From Erythrobacter sp. (lineage in GTDB: Bacteria; Pseudomonadota; Alphaproteobacteria; Sphingomonadales; Sphingomonadaceae), in contig NZ_JAMWYX010000008.1 of NCBI RefSeq assembly GCF_024305245.1, positions 1 through 64,000 of the forward strand: a stretch of DNA of 64,000 nt. The letters run 5' to 3'. The translations under genes were made by a program, and so were the position numbers. Shown piece by piece: positions 8,844 through 18,140 of the stretch; the stretch's first letter is position 1, and each line of letters opens with the position of its first letter. Below the pieces are notes generated by a model. That model ran no database searches. It was not told the DNA's origin and saw nothing but the letters and a program-made list of their open reading frames with translations.

Positions 8844-9215
8844 ATGGTGAAAGCGAACCCGTCTGCCCGGTCGGCAGCCAAATCGTCGGGCATTCATTGG
8901 CGGCGGCTGGTGCTGTGGGTGGTCGGCCTGTCGATTGTGGCGTTCGCCGGAACGGTCTGGGTGTTCCGCGAACCCATTGGCGGTTATGGCAGCGTCGCTT
9001 CGGCCTATTCGGCGCGGGTCGGGTGTTCGTGCCGCTTCGTTGCCGGACGCAGCTTGCAGGATTGCACCAAGGACAAGCTGGCGGGCATGGAAGCGGTCAC
9101 GCTGGTCGAGGATGCCGAGACCAAAAGCGTCACCGCCCGCTTCCCGCTGGTCGCCGAGGCGACCGCGACTTACCGCGAAGGCTATGGCTGCGTGCTGGAG
9201 ACGTGGGAGGGGTGA
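8844..9215 (+). CDS. conserved-looking hypothetical protein with one membrane anchor
   Basis: Unrecognised protein of about 123 residues, divergent from the serine hydrolase lipoprotein. The start is taken as ATG 8844. Residues 25-46 (RRLVLWVVGLSIVAFAGTVW) form one transmembrane anchor after a basic N-terminus, so the rest should lie in the periplasm. The outer part has four cysteines (VGCSCRF, LQDCTK, GYGCVL), suggesting one or two disulfides. The shared intergenic region with the hydrolase lipoprotein suggests a linked envelope role, but this is inference. Confidence 0.7.
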   Translation: MVKANPSARSAAKSSGIHWRRLVLWVVGLSIVAFAGTVWVFREPIGGYGSVASAYSARVGCSCRFVAGRSLQDCTKDKLAGMEAVTLVEDAETKSVTARFPLVAEATATYREGYGCVLETWEG

Positions 9216-9258
9216 CAGAACCGCCTCTGTTCACAAGCTCAGGACGAACGGAGAAGAG

Positions 9259-10431
9259 TTAGCTCTCTACCTTCTCCGTCGAATCGATCCAGCCGCCGCC
9301 GACCACCCGCTCGCCGGCATAGATTACTGCCGCCTGTCCCGGCGCAACGCCGTATTCGGGCGCGGCAAAGCGGATCGTCACCGCCGCGCCATCTCCCAGC
9401 GGCCCTTCGAGCGTGATCGGCACGGGCTTGGCCAGACTGCGCACCTTGGCGGTCAGCGGCTCGTCGGGCAGCGGTCCGATGCGGTTGGTTTCGGTCAGGC
9501 GCGCGGCATTGACTGCCAGCATCCGCTTCGGCCCGACGCGCACTTCGCGGTTCGGTGCGTCGAGGCCGATGACATAGAGCGGTTCGGGCTGGCCGCCGAT
9601 CTCCAATCCCTTGCGCTGGCCGACGGTGAAGTGGACGATGCCCTTGTGCTGGCCGAGCACCGCGCCGGTCGCGGCGTGCACGATGTTCCCCGGCGCTGCG
9701 CCTTCGGGCCGCACCTTGGTGACGATCTTGGCGTAGTTCCCGTCGGGCACGAAGCAGATGTCCTGACTGTCGGGCTTGGCCGCGTTCCTCAGGCCCGCCG
9801 CCTCCGCCAGCTCGCGCACCTGCGGCTTGGGCATCCCGCCCAGCGGAAAGCGCAGGTATTCGAGCTGCGCTTCGGTGGTGCCATAGAGAAAGTACGACTG
9901 GTCGCGCGCCGGATCGAAGGCGCGGTGCAGCTGCGGTGTGCCTCCAGTGGTCACCACCCGCCGGACATAATGCCCGGTGGCGAGGCAATCCGCCCCCAAT
10001 TCGCGCGCCATGCGGAACAGGTCGGTGAATTTCGGCCCCATGTTGCAGCGGATACAGGGCACCGGCGTACGACCGGCGAGATATTCGTCAGCGAATTGTT
10101 CCACCACCTCCTCGCGGAAGGCGCTTTCATGGTCGAACACGTAATGCGCGATGCCGAGCCGGTCGGCCACGGCGCGCGCATCGCGGATATCGTCGCCCGC
10201 GCAGCACGCGCCTTTGCGCCCCGTTGCTGCGCCGTAATCATATAATTGAAGCGTGATGCCGATCACTTCCGCGCCGCTGGCGGCGGCAAGCGCGGCAACC
10301 ACCGACGAATCGACTCCGCCGCTCATCGCCACGACGATCCGGCAGTCAGGCGCGGCACGCGGCAGGTCGAACAGGGCGGCGGCATCAGGCCCGGTCAGCG
10401 GGCCGGCCTTCGAGAGGGTCGGCAAATCCAT
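9259..10431 (-). CDS. mnmA: tRNA-specific 2-thiouridylase MnmA
   Basis: ATP-dependent enzyme that puts sulfur on the wobble uridine (U34) of tRNA for Lys, Glu and Gln. The PP-loop SGGVDSS is near residue 37. The two catalytic cysteines are visible as PCIRCN (first nucleophile region) and [10 protein letters not shown] (persulfide cysteine). The protein has 390 residues, slightly longer than E. coli MnmA because of an N-terminal extension ([10 protein letters not shown] onwards). The gene faces the hypothetical-sciP pair across a 172-base divergent region containing an inverted repeat at 10549-10571. Confidence 0.95.
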   Translation of the reverse strand: MDLPTLSKAGPLTGPDAAALFDLPRAAPDCRIVVAMSGGVDSSVVAALAAASGAEVIGITLQLYDYGAATGRKGACCAGDDIRDARAVADRLGIAHYVFDHESAFREEVVEQFADEYLAGRTPVPCIRCNMGPKFTDLFRMARELGADCLATGHYVRRVVTTGGTPQLHRAFDPARDQSYFLYGTTEAQLEYLRFPLGGMPKPQVRELAEAAGLRNAAKPDSQDICFVPDGNYAKIVTKVRPEGAAPGNIVHAATGAVLGQHKGIVHFTVGQRKGLEIGGQPEPLYVIGLDAPNREVRVGPKRMLAVNAARLTETNRIGPLPDEPLTAKVRSLAKPVPITLEGPLGDGAAVTIRFAAPEYGVAPGQAAVIYAGERVVGGGWIDSTEKVES

Positions 10432-10548
10432 GAGAATGCGGGCGCGATATAGCGATGCCGCCCCGGTTTCGCCAGTGCCGCAGGGCGGCGCCGGATTCGC
10501 TCACGCCGTTTACCAAGGTTCCTGCGCGGCCCGGACTATTCCTAAGCT

Positions 10549-10571
10549 CGGGTAAATGGCAGTTTTACCCG
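10549..10571. promoter_or_regulatory. perfect 8-bp inverted repeat, candidate operator
   Basis: CGGGTAAA and TTTACCCG are perfect inverted arms separated by 7 bases. They lie 32 bases upstream of the hypothetical gene that precedes sciP, in the divergent region shared with mnmA. No T-run follows on either strand, so an operator is more likely than a terminator. The binding protein is unknown. Confidence 0.4.
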
Positions 10572-10603
10572 ATGTTGACGCACTGTGATTATGACATCCC
10601 ATC

Positions 10604-11062
10604 ATGTTCGAAAAGACCGACCCCGTTTATGCATCGCTTCGCCCACCGCTCAGCCGGCGGGCAGAGGACGGCACACGCCTGCGGCGCAGCGCTGCCTCGC
10701 CTGTGGCCGAGCGATTCGAACCGCGCGCTGTAAGGCGTGCGGGCGACGCGCTACGAGCCGTCGAATGGAGCGAAATCACCGCCCGGCTTAATGCGGCGCG
10801 TGATCTTCGCCTGTTGCTGCGTAACGAATCGCGTGGTCAGAGCGACGTGCTCGGTGCGAGCTTCGGCGATGCTGCCGCAAGCTATTTTGCTATGATCGAC
10901 GACAACCAACCCGGCGTTAACCTTGATGCTTTAGAGTGCTCTAATGGCTGGGACGATAGAAATTGCGCACGCGCGGCAATCCGGCACGACGCGGCTTCGC
11001 AAGATGATGCCGCTGATTTGATGGACGCGCCCGGAGGCGATGCGAGAGACAAAAATGATTGA
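10604..11062 (+). CDS. hypothetical protein preceding sciP
   Basis: A 152-residue soluble, Ala/Arg/Asp-rich protein without a recognised domain. Support for coding: the N-terminus MFEKTDPVYASLRPPLSRRAEDG and the central SFGDAAASYFAMIDDNQPG look like ordered protein, and the stop overlaps the sciP start by 8 bases, as in a coupled pair. The tail after residue 120 is low in complexity and rich in Asp and Ala. It shares the upstream inverted repeat with mnmA. The coupling hints at a role near the cell-cycle control exerted by SciP, but there is no direct evidence. Confidence 0.62.
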   Translation: MFEKTDPVYASLRPPLSRRAEDGTRLRRSAASPVAERFEPRAVRRAGDALRAVEWSEITARLNAARDLRLLLRNESRGQSDVLGASFGDAAASYFAMIDDNQPGVNLDALECSNGWDDRNCARAAIRHDAASQDDAADLMDAPGGDARDKND

Positions 11063-11354
11063 GAATCAGGACATCCGCCCCGCACAGGTAATCGGCCCGC
11101 TCGGCGAGTCGTTGACACTTGCCGATCTTCCCGCGCCCGATACCCGGCGCTGGGTGGTGCGGCGCAAGGCAGAAGTGGTTGCTGCCGTGAATGGCGGCCT
11201 GCTGACGCTCGACGAGGCGCTGGCGCGTTATGGCCTGACGCTAGAGGAGTTTGCCTCGTGGCAACGCGCGGTCGATCGCTCGGGCATGCATGGCCTGCGC
11301 GTCACCAAGATCCAGCATTATCGCGACCTGTACCAGCGCCAGTTGAAATACTGA
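11055..11354 (+). CDS. sciP: CtrA inhibitor SciP (DUF1153)
   Basis: Small helix-turn-helix regulator of the SciP family, which in Caulobacter binds the master regulator CtrA and represses CtrA-activated promoters in G1. The 99-residue protein shows the family core RWVVRRKAEVVAAVNGG, LLTLDEALARYGLTLEEFASWQ and the basic end GLRVTKIQHYRD. The start is ATG 11055 with GAGAGA upstream; the frame also opens at 11040. It is the second gene of a coupled pair with the hypothetical gene at 10604. Confidence 0.92.
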   Translation: MIENQDIRPAQVIGPLGESLTLADLPAPDTRRWVVRRKAEVVAAVNGGLLTLDEALARYGLTLEEFASWQRAVDRSGMHGLRVTKIQHYRDLYQRQLKY

Positions 11355-11457
11355 GCCGGTACGCGGGCGCGCGGATTCGCTTCTTTGCGCCAGAACCTCT
11401 AACACCCTCTGACAAGGGCCAGGCACACCTGTGTCTTGCGTTACAGGGAGTTATGTT

Positions 11458-11724
11458 ATGGGATGGATTATCGCACTGATCGTTGGCGGCGTGGCGGGCT
11501 GGCTTGCCAGTCTGGTGATGAACCGCGACGCCTCGATGGGCATCTTCTGGAACATCGTGGTCGGCTGCGTCGGCTCGGTCATCGGCAATCTGATCGCCGG
11601 CCCGCTGCTCGGCATTGGCGGCAGCGTGCAGGAATTCTCGATCATGGGCCTGGTGGTCGCTGTGCTGGGCGCGGTTGTCCTGCTCGGCGTGGTCAATCTG
11701 ATCCAGCGCGGCCGGGTGCGCTGA
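11458..11724 (+). CDS. GlsB/YeaQ/YmgE family membrane protein
   Basis: Transglycosylase-associated-protein family member, often linked to general stress. It has 88 residues starting at ATG 11458 and three hydrophobic segments: MGWIIALIVGGVAGWLASLV, the glycine-rich WNIVVGCVGSVIGNLIAGPL, and FSIMGLVVAVLGAVVLLGVV. The family's glycine-zipper pattern is clear. It probably has its own promoter in the 100-base gap after sciP. It is followed by a GC-rich stem-loop at 11737-11760. Confidence 0.88.
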   Translation: MGWIIALIVGGVAGWLASLVMNRDASMGIFWNIVVGCVGSVIGNLIAGPLLGIGGSVQEFSIMGLVVAVLGAVVLLGVVNLIQRGRVR

Positions 11725-11736
11725 AGGCCTCCAATA

Positions 11737-11760
11737 CTCCGGTCGGGGAACCGGCCGGAG
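11737..11760 (+). terminator. stem-loop after the GlsB-family gene
   Basis: Arms CTCCGGTCGG and CCGGCCGGAG pair over 10 positions (one G-T pair) around a GGAA tetraloop, 13 bases after the stop codon. No T-run follows, so it may be a weak or factor-assisted terminator or a 3'-end stabiliser. Confidence 0.5.
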
Positions 11761-11926
11761 TGTCCCCCGAGCGACCTTCGTCTAGAACCCAAGTCACCCG
11801 TCGATGCAGGCATTGCCCGCCAGCGCTATGCGGCCTATCGGACGTTGCGCTCGGTGACTTACCGGGATAATACACTCAGGGACCACCCCATCCGCGCAGG
11901 CTGCAGGTTCCGACGAGGGAATGGCA

Positions 11927-13117
11927 ATGAACTACGAAACCTCCATCCGGGCCGAGGCTGCCGACGGAGTGACTACTGATTACACAGGCGCACGGACGCT
12001 CTCCGCGCCGCGTGTCCCGCGCTGGCTGATCGTCGGCGGGCTCGGCCTGTTCGGGCTGCTGCTGGCAATCGGCGCCTATTTCGCGCTCGCGGGCGGCGAG
12101 CCGGTGGCGGTCGGCGACGACAATTCGCAAGCCCCGGTGGTGACAGTCATCACGCCGGGCAAAACCACGGTTTCCGGCATGATCGAAGCGCCCGGATCGC
12201 TGGCTGCGCGCCGCCCGATGCCGGTCGGCTCGGTAGGTGAGGGCGGGCAGGTGGTGCGCGTCAACGTCGATGCCGGCGATTGGGTGCAACAGGGCCAAGT
12301 GCTGGCGGTGATCGACCGCAGCGTGCAAGTGCAGCAGGCCGAGGCGCAGGCTGCGCAGATCGAGGTCGCGCGCGCGGACGCCAGTCTGGCGCAGGCCAAT
12401 CTCGACCGCGCCCTGCAACTGGTGGAGCGCGGCTTCATCTCCAAGGCCGATGTCGACCGGCTGACCGCGACGCGCGATGCCGCCGCGGCGCGGGTCAGGG
12501 TGGCAGAGGCGCAGTTGCGTGAATTGCGCGCCCGCAATGACCGGCTCAACGTGCTGGCCCCCGCATCTGGCTATGTGCTGCAACGCAATGTCGAACCGGG
12601 CCAGACAGTTGGCCCGGGCACCGGCGCGCTGTTCACCATCGCGCGTGGCGGCGAAATGGAAATGCTCGCCCAGTTGAGCGAGGAACAGCTTGCCGGGCTG
12701 AGCGTCGGCACCATGGCGACTGTGATCCCGACCGGGTCGGACAAGGAATTTTCCGGACAGGTATGGCAGCTTTCGCCGGTGATCGATCAGGCCTCGCGCC
12801 AGGGCACGGCCCGCATCGCGCTGCCGTACGCATCCGCGCTGCGCCCCGGCGGCTTTGCCACCGCGCGCATCAACGGCGGCAGCCTGACGGCAACCGTGCT
12901 TCCCGAAAGCGCGGTGCTGGCGGACGAGGAAGGCAGCTACGTGTTCATCGTGGGCGAGGACAACAAGACCGTGCGCCGCGCGGTCACGATCGGATCGGTG
13001 ACCAAGCAGGGCATCGCCATTACCGAAGGGCTTTCGGGCACGGAGCAGGTGGTGCTGCGCGCGGGCGGGTTCCTGAACGCGGGCGAGACGATCAACCCGC
13101 AGGCCCAGCAGAATTAA
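11927..13117 (+). CDS. RND efflux periplasmic adaptor subunit (HlyD/MFP family)
   Basis: Membrane fusion protein linking an inner-membrane RND pump to an outer-membrane channel. One N-terminal transmembrane segment (WLIVGGLGLFGLLLAIGAYF) is followed by a barrel/lipoyl half-motif (VVRVNVDAGDWVQQGQVLA), a coiled-coil hairpin rich in Ala, Gln and Arg (about residues 140-205), the second lipoyl half (APASGYVLQRNVEPGQTV) and a membrane-proximal domain ending in EQVVLRAGGFLNAGETI. ATG 11927 is preferred to 11921 because GAGG sits 7-9 bases before it. The permease starts 78 bases after the stop. No outer-membrane channel gene is adjacent. Confidence 0.92.
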   Translation: MNYETSIRAEAADGVTTDYTGARTLSAPRVPRWLIVGGLGLFGLLLAIGAYFALAGGEPVAVGDDNSQAPVVTVITPGKTTVSGMIEAPGSLAARRPMPVGSVGEGGQVVRVNVDAGDWVQQGQVLAVIDRSVQVQQAEAQAAQIEVARADASLAQANLDRALQLVERGFISKADVDRLTATRDAAAARVRVAEAQLRELRARNDRLNVLAPASGYVLQRNVEPGQTVGPGTGALFTIARGGEMEMLAQLSEEQLAGLSVGTMATVIPTGSDKEFSGQVWQLSPVIDQASRQGTARIALPYASALRPGGFATARINGGSLTATVLPESAVLADEEGSYVFIVGEDNKTVRRAVTIGSVTKQGIAITEGLSGTEQVVLRAGGFLNAGETINPQAQQN

Positions 13118-13194
13118 TTCGGCGTCAATGCACGCACCCACCGCGTAACTGACGGACGAGAAGCGAAAGACATGAAGGCGCAGGCAGGACAATC

Positions 13195-16100
13195 ATGAGT
13201 TTACGCGACATCTCGGCCTGGTCGATCCGCAACCCGGTGATCCCTCTGGTGCTGTTCACCGGGCTGTTGTTTGCCGGGATCGTCAGCTTCCTGCGCATGG
13301 ACGTAACCAATAATCCGGATGTCGAATTCCCGGCGGTGATCGTCCAGATCGCGCAGCCGGGCGCTTCACCGACCGAGATCGAGAACCAGATCACCCAACG
13401 CGTGGAAAGCGCGCTGCGATCGATCGCCGGGGTCAATTCGATCCAGTCGACCGCGCGCGAGGGCAGTTCGCAGACCTTCGTCGAGTTCGAGATCGGCACC
13501 AATCTGATCGAGGCGGTGAACGAAGTCGAAACCGCGATCGATGGCGTGCGCGGCAACCTGCCCGACGGCATTCTCGAACCGCAGGTGCGCAAAGTGAACG
13601 TCGTCGGTGAGCCGATCGGCTACACCGCAGTCGAAGCCGACGACATGACGATCGAACAGTTGAGTTGGTTCATCGACGATACTGTGGCCAAGCGTTTGCT
13701 GAAGATCGAAGGCATGGCCGAAGTCAGCCGGTTCGGCGGGGTCGACCGCGAAATCGAGGTGATCCTCGATCCGGCGCGGATGCAATCGTTGGGCGTTACC
13801 GCCTCGCAGATCAACGCCGTGCTGCGCCAGACCAATCTCGATGCCGCAGGCGGGCTCGCCGAAATCGGCGGCACCCGCCAGTCGCTGCGCGTGCTCGGCA
13901 ATTCGGACGATGCCTATGCGCTGTCGCAGACCCAGATCCAGCTGGGCGGCGGACGGACTGTGCGGCTGGCCGACGTCGCCAAGGTGCGCGACGGCTATTC
14001 CGAACGCACCTCGATCAGCGAGGTCAATGGCAAGGAAGTCGTCAATTTCGCGATGAGCCGCGCACGCGGGGCATCCGACCTGACCGTCTACGACGCCGCT
14101 CTCGCCGAAATGGACGCGATCGAAGCGGAAAACCCCGGCATTGAATTCATTCAGCTCTCGACCAGCACCACCTACACCCGCGGCCAATATGAATCATCGA
14201 TCTGGGCGCTGATCGAAGGCGCCGTGCTGGCGGTCGTCGTGGTGTTCCTGTTCCTGCGCGATTGGCGCGCGACCTTCATCAGCGCGGTCGCCATTCCGCT
14301 GTCCGCGATCCCGACCTTCTGGTTCATGGATCTGCTCGGCTTCAACCTCAATTTTCTCTCGCTGCTGGCGCTGGCGCTGGTGGCAGGGGTGCTGGTCGAC
14401 GATGCGATCGTCGAGATCGAGAATATCGTGCGCCATATGCGGATGGGCAAATCCGCCTATCAGGCATCGATCGACGCCGCCGACGAAATCGGCCTGCCGG
14501 TGGTCGCCACCAGTTTCTGCATTGTCGCGGTGTTCCTGCCGGTCGGCCTGATGCCGGGTGTGTCGGGCCAGTTCTTCCAGAACTTCGGGATCACGGTGGT
14601 GATCGCGGTGCTGATGAGCCTTGCAGTCGCGCGCATGATCACGCCGTTGATGGCGGCCTATTTCCTCAAGGCCCAGGGTCACGCCGAACATGGCGAAGGG
14701 GCGATGATCGACCGCTACATGCAGGTGCTCGCCTGGACGCTCGATACCGGAAAGATGGCCGCGCGCCGCGCCGGGATCGACGGCCCGCGCAGCCGCATCC
14801 TCTACGTCCCCTCCTTGCTGCTGACTGTCATCCTGTTGCTGGTGGTGACTGCCTTCACCATGTTCGAAAGCTTTGATGGCTCGTTTTCGGCGGCGATTGC
14901 CGGAGGCATGGGCGCGGCTCCGCCGTGGGGCGGCATTGCCGGGCTGGAAGTTCCCAAGTCGGTGGCGAGCGCCGTATCGAGCGACAGCAACGGCTTCATC
15001 TACAAGCTGGTGTACAAGATTTTCGATGTCGTTCAGGTGCTGTTGGTATCGGGGATCACCTTCCTTGCCGGTTTGCTGACCTTCAAGCTGATCGAAGCGC
15101 CCGCTGGCGGGAACAGCCGCTTGGCGAATGGCATTCGCTGGATGACCGCGCGCTTCTACGATCACCGCGTGTGGATGCTGGGCATCGGCTGGTTTTCGTT
15201 TCTGGTCACGATCCTGCTGTTCGGCCAATCTCCGGCGCAGTTCCAGCCGACCATCGATGACGAGAACAGCCGTATCGAGATCGAGACAGTGCCCGGCACG
15301 ACACTGGCCCAGACCAAGCGGATCGTGAACGCTGTCGCCGACCAGATCCGCACGGAGCCCGAGGTCGAACGTCTGCTCGAACGTATCCGGCTGGGCGAGA
15401 CCTCGTCGATCTTCATCAAGCTGAAGGAGGACCGCGCGCGCAGTTCGATCGAATTCGAACGCCAACTCGCGCCGGCGCTGGCGCAGTTCCCCGACGCGCG
15501 CGTCCGGTTCCAGTCGCAAAGCGCCGGCTTCGGATCGGGCCGCGACATGACGGTGATGCTGGCGGGATCCGATCCCGAAGTGCTCGACGAAGCCGCGTCC
15601 GAGCTCGTGGAGCAGATGAGAGGCCTGCGAACGCTGGTCGCCCCGCGCATCAGCGCCGATCTCAATCGCCCGGAAATCATCATCACCCCGCGCGACCAGA
15701 TCGCCGCCGAACTGGGCGTGACCACTGCCGCTCTGTCGCAGACGATCCGCATCGCAACGCTGGGCGAGATCGAGCAGAACGCGGCGCGCTTTTCGCTGTC
15801 CGACCGCCAGATTCCGATTGTGGTGCGCCTGTCGGAGGAAGCCCGCGCCGATTTCCGCACCATCGAAAACCTGCCGGTGCAAACCGCCAGTGGCGGATCG
15901 GTGCCGCTGAGCCGGGTGGCGGAGATCAGTTTCGGTTCGGGGCCGACCGCGATCCAGCGTTACAACCAGAACCGCCGCGTGCTGGTAGGCGCCGATCTTG
16001 CAGCGGGTGTGCTCAAGGGCGAGGCGCAGGCCCAGATCGACGCACTGCCGGTGCTGCAGAACCTGCCCACAGGCGTGATCCGCGATGTTGTGGGCGAGGA

Positions 16101-16776
16101 AGAATGGCAGGCCGAACTGCAGGTCAACCTGATGATCGCGATCGTCGCCGGGTTCCTGCTGGTGTTCGCGGTGCTGGTGCTGCTGTACAAGCGGTTGATG
16201 AGCCCGCTGGTCAACATGACCTCGCTGTTGCTTGCGCCGCTTGGCGGCGTGCTGCTGATCTGGCTGCTTGGTCAGCCGCAATCGATGCCGGTCTATATCG
16301 GCATCCTGCTGCTGCTCGGCATCGTGTCCAAGAACTCGATCCTGCTGATCGACTTCGCGATCGAGGAGATGAACAAGGGCGTCGGCAAGCTCGATGCGAT
16401 CCTCGATGCAGGGCACAAGCGCGCGCAGCCGATCGTGATGACCACCGTGGCTATGACCGCCGGGATGGTTCCGGTCGCGCTGTCGTTGAGCGGCGATGGC
16501 GCATGGCGGCAGCCGATGGGCATCGTGGTGATCGGCGGGCTGATCTGTTCGACGCTGCTGACCCTGCTGATCGTGCCGGCCGGTTTCAGTCTGGCCGACG
16601 GCTTCGAAAAGCGCGTCGGGCCGTGGCTCCGTGATCGGATGCTGACCTACAAGCCCGGCGACGATACCCGTCCGCACGGTGAGGGCGAGCCCGACTTGCC
16701 GTTCCCCGGCCTGCCCGGCGGCGTGCGGCCCACGCCTGCGCGGCGCCTGCCGCCGGGCAGCGAACCGGCCGAATGA
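13195..16776 (+). CDS. efflux RND transporter permease subunit
   Basis: Proton-driven inner-membrane pump of the AcrB/MexB-like hydrophobe-amphiphile efflux superfamily. It has the N-terminal SIRNPVIPLVLFTGLL, the large periplasmic loops, the TM4 proton-relay aspartates in GVLVDDAIVEIENI and the TM10 lysine in GIVSKNSILLIDF. It is 1193 residues long, about 150 more than typical pumps. The excess lies near residues 505-645, between TM6 and TM7, and adds two hydrophobic stretches (VPSLLLTVILLLVVTAFTMF and VVQVLLVSGITFLAGLLTF). The start ATG follows AGGACA. It forms an operon with the adaptor. The substrate cannot be read from sequence. Confidence 0.93.
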   Translation: MSLRDISAWSIRNPVIPLVLFTGLLFAGIVSFLRMDVTNNPDVEFPAVIVQIAQPGASPTEIENQITQRVESALRSIAGVNSIQSTAREGSSQTFVEFEIGTNLIEAVNEVETAIDGVRGNLPDGILEPQVRKVNVVGEPIGYTAVEADDMTIEQLSWFIDDTVAKRLLKIEGMAEVSRFGGVDREIEVILDPARMQSLGVTASQINAVLRQTNLDAAGGLAEIGGTRQSLRVLGNSDDAYALSQTQIQLGGGRTVRLADVAKVRDGYSERTSISEVNGKEVVNFAMSRARGASDLTVYDAALAEMDAIEAENPGIEFIQLSTSTTYTRGQYESSIWALIEGAVLAVVVVFLFLRDWRATFISAVAIPLSAIPTFWFMDLLGFNLNFLSLLALALVAGVLVDDAIVEIENIVRHMRMGKSAYQASIDAADEIGLPVVATSFCIVAVFLPVGLMPGVSGQFFQNFGITVVIAVLMSLAVARMITPLMAAYFLKAQGHAEHGEGAMIDRYMQVLAWTLDTGKMAARRAGIDGPRSRILYVPSLLLTVILLLVVTAFTMFESFDGSFSAAIAGGMGAAPPWGGIAGLEVPKSVASAVSSDSNGFIYKLVYKIFDVVQVLLVSGITFLAGLLTFKLIEAPAGGNSRLANGIRWMTARFYDHRVWMLGIGWFSFLVTILLFGQSPAQFQPTIDDENSRIEIETVPGTTLAQTKRIVNAVADQIRTEPEVERLLERIRLGETSSIFIKLKEDRARSSIEFERQLAPALAQFPDARVRFQSQSAGFGSGRDMTVMLAGSDPEVLDEAASELVEQMRGLRTLVAPRISADLNRPEIIITPRDQIAAELGVTTAALSQTIRIATLGEIEQNAARFSLSDRQIPIVVRLSEEARADFRTIENLPVQTASGGSVPLSRVAEISFGSGPTAIQRYNQNRRVLVGADLAAGVLKGEAQAQIDALPVLQNLPTGVIRDVVGEEEWQAELQVNLMIAIVAGFLLVFAVLVLLYKRLMSPLVNMTSLLLAPLGGVLLIWLLGQPQSMPVYIGILLLLGIVSKNSILLIDFAIEEMNKGVGKLDAILDAGHKRAQPIVMTTVAMTAGMVPVALSLSGDGAWRQPMGIVVIGGLICSTLLTLLIVPAGFSLADGFEKRVGPWLRDRMLTYKPGDDTRPHGEGEPDLPFPGLPGGVRPTPARRLPPGSEPAE

Positions 16777-16823
16777 ACGACAAAAGGGTGACGCGGCTGG
16801 CCGTGTCGGGCTAGAACCGCTCG

Positions 16824-18113
16824 ATGGCAATGCGTCCCGCAAGACCCCTGACCTTCGGCGGCGAGCCGCTGACCGTTGATCGTGCGCGGCGGATGCGCTG
16901 GACGGCGACCGGAATGCTTGCCGCGATGGCGGTGGTGTTCATCGTCACTCACGGCCTGGTCGCGGCGCATCCGGCCTGGGGATACATCAACGCCTTCGCC
17001 GAAGCCGCAATGGTCGGCGGGCTGGCCGACTGGTTCGCGGTGACCGCCTTGTTCCGCCACCCGCTCGGCCTGCCGATCCCGCACACGGCGATCATTCCCG
17101 AAAACAAGGATCGCATCGCCGACACCATGGCGGCCTTCCTGCGCGAAAACTTCCTAACCCCCGCCGTAGTCGCGCGGCGCATGGCGGGTATGAACATCGC
17201 CAAGGCGGCGGGCGAGTTTCTGGCCACCTCGCCGGAACGCGGCGCACCCGACGAACGATCACGCATTACTGCGGGCGCGGCCGAGCTGCTGGCCGAGGTG
17301 CTCGAATCGCTCGATCCCGACCGGCTCGGCAATCAGGTGCGCAGCGGGCTGGCGGGCCAGCTGTCCAAGCTCGACATCGCGCCGCTGGCGGGCCGGATGA
17401 TCGAGACCACGATGGCGGACAAGCGCCACCAGCCGCTGATCGACGGGTTCGTGCGCTGGGCCGGGCTGACGATCGAGGACAACGAGGACACCCTGCGCGA
17501 GATCATCCATCAGCGCGTGGCAGGGGTGCTGCGCTGGGCCGGGATCGACAAGACGATCTCCTCCAGCGTGCTCGACGGGCTGTACAAGCTGCTGGCCGAC
17601 GTGCTGGTCAACCCCGATCACCCGCTGCGCGGCAAGATCGAGGAAGGGCTGGCCAAGCTCGGGCAGGATTTGCAGCACGATCCCGACACCCGTGAAAAGG
17701 TGGAATCGATGAAGCGCGATCTGATTGCCAACCCCGCGGTCGCGGTGTGGTGGACCGGGGTGTGGGAACGCATCCGCCGCTCACTGATCGCCCGCGCGCG
17801 CGATCCTGAAAGCGGGATGGGCGAGGATATGCGCAACATGCTCGCCGAACTGGGCGGGGCGCTGCAAGCGGACGAACGCTTGCAGCACCAGATCAACCGC
17901 TTCGCCCGCCGCACCGCCGTCGGCGTGGCCACCCGCTACGGCGACCAGATCGTGCGGCTGGTGTCGGAAACGGTGAAGCGCTGGGATGCCGGGACGATCA
18001 CCGACCGGGTCGAAGGCGCGGTCGGCCGCGACCTCCAGTTCATCCGCATCAACGGCACGCTGGTCGGCGGGCTGGTGGGGATGACGCTGCATTTTCTGAC
18101 CGGGGTGCTGTGA
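16824..18113 (+). CDS. DUF445 domain-containing membrane protein
   Basis: A 429-residue protein of the DUF445 family (YjiN-like), function unknown. An N-terminal hydrophobic helix (MLAAMAVVFIVTHGLVAA) is followed by the family signature AAMVGGLADWFAVTALFRHPLGLPIPHT. A long, largely helical region comes next, and a C-terminal hydrophobic hairpin (INGTLVGGLVGMTLHFLTGVL) ends the protein. ATG 16824 and 16830 are both possible starts. It lies 47 bases after the RND permease and may be transcribed with it. Confidence 0.85.
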   Translation: MAMRPARPLTFGGEPLTVDRARRMRWTATGMLAAMAVVFIVTHGLVAAHPAWGYINAFAEAAMVGGLADWFAVTALFRHPLGLPIPHTAIIPENKDRIADTMAAFLRENFLTPAVVARRMAGMNIAKAAGEFLATSPERGAPDERSRITAGAAELLAEVLESLDPDRLGNQVRSGLAGQLSKLDIAPLAGRMIETTMADKRHQPLIDGFVRWAGLTIEDNEDTLREIIHQRVAGVLRWAGIDKTISSSVLDGLYKLLADVLVNPDHPLRGKIEEGLAKLGQDLQHDPDTREKVESMKRDLIANPAVAVWWTGVWERIRRSLIARARDPESGMGEDMRNMLAELGGALQADERLQHQINRFARRTAVGVATRYGDQIVRLVSETVKRWDAGTITDRVEGAVGRDLQFIRINGTLVGGLVGMTLHFLTGVL

Positions 18114-18140
18114 TCCGAACCGATGCCATAAGTGACCGGC

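Noticed and set aside
10705..10735. GATTCGAACC, like a minus-strand tRNA T-loop
   Set aside because: The flanking bases do not form a T stem or acceptor stem, and it lies inside a probable gene.
14194..16842. 882-codon minus-strand frame opposite the RND permease
   Set aside because: Very long, but rich in His, Arg and Gln with no hydrophobic core pattern; it is a GC-rich antisense shadow of a clear transporter.
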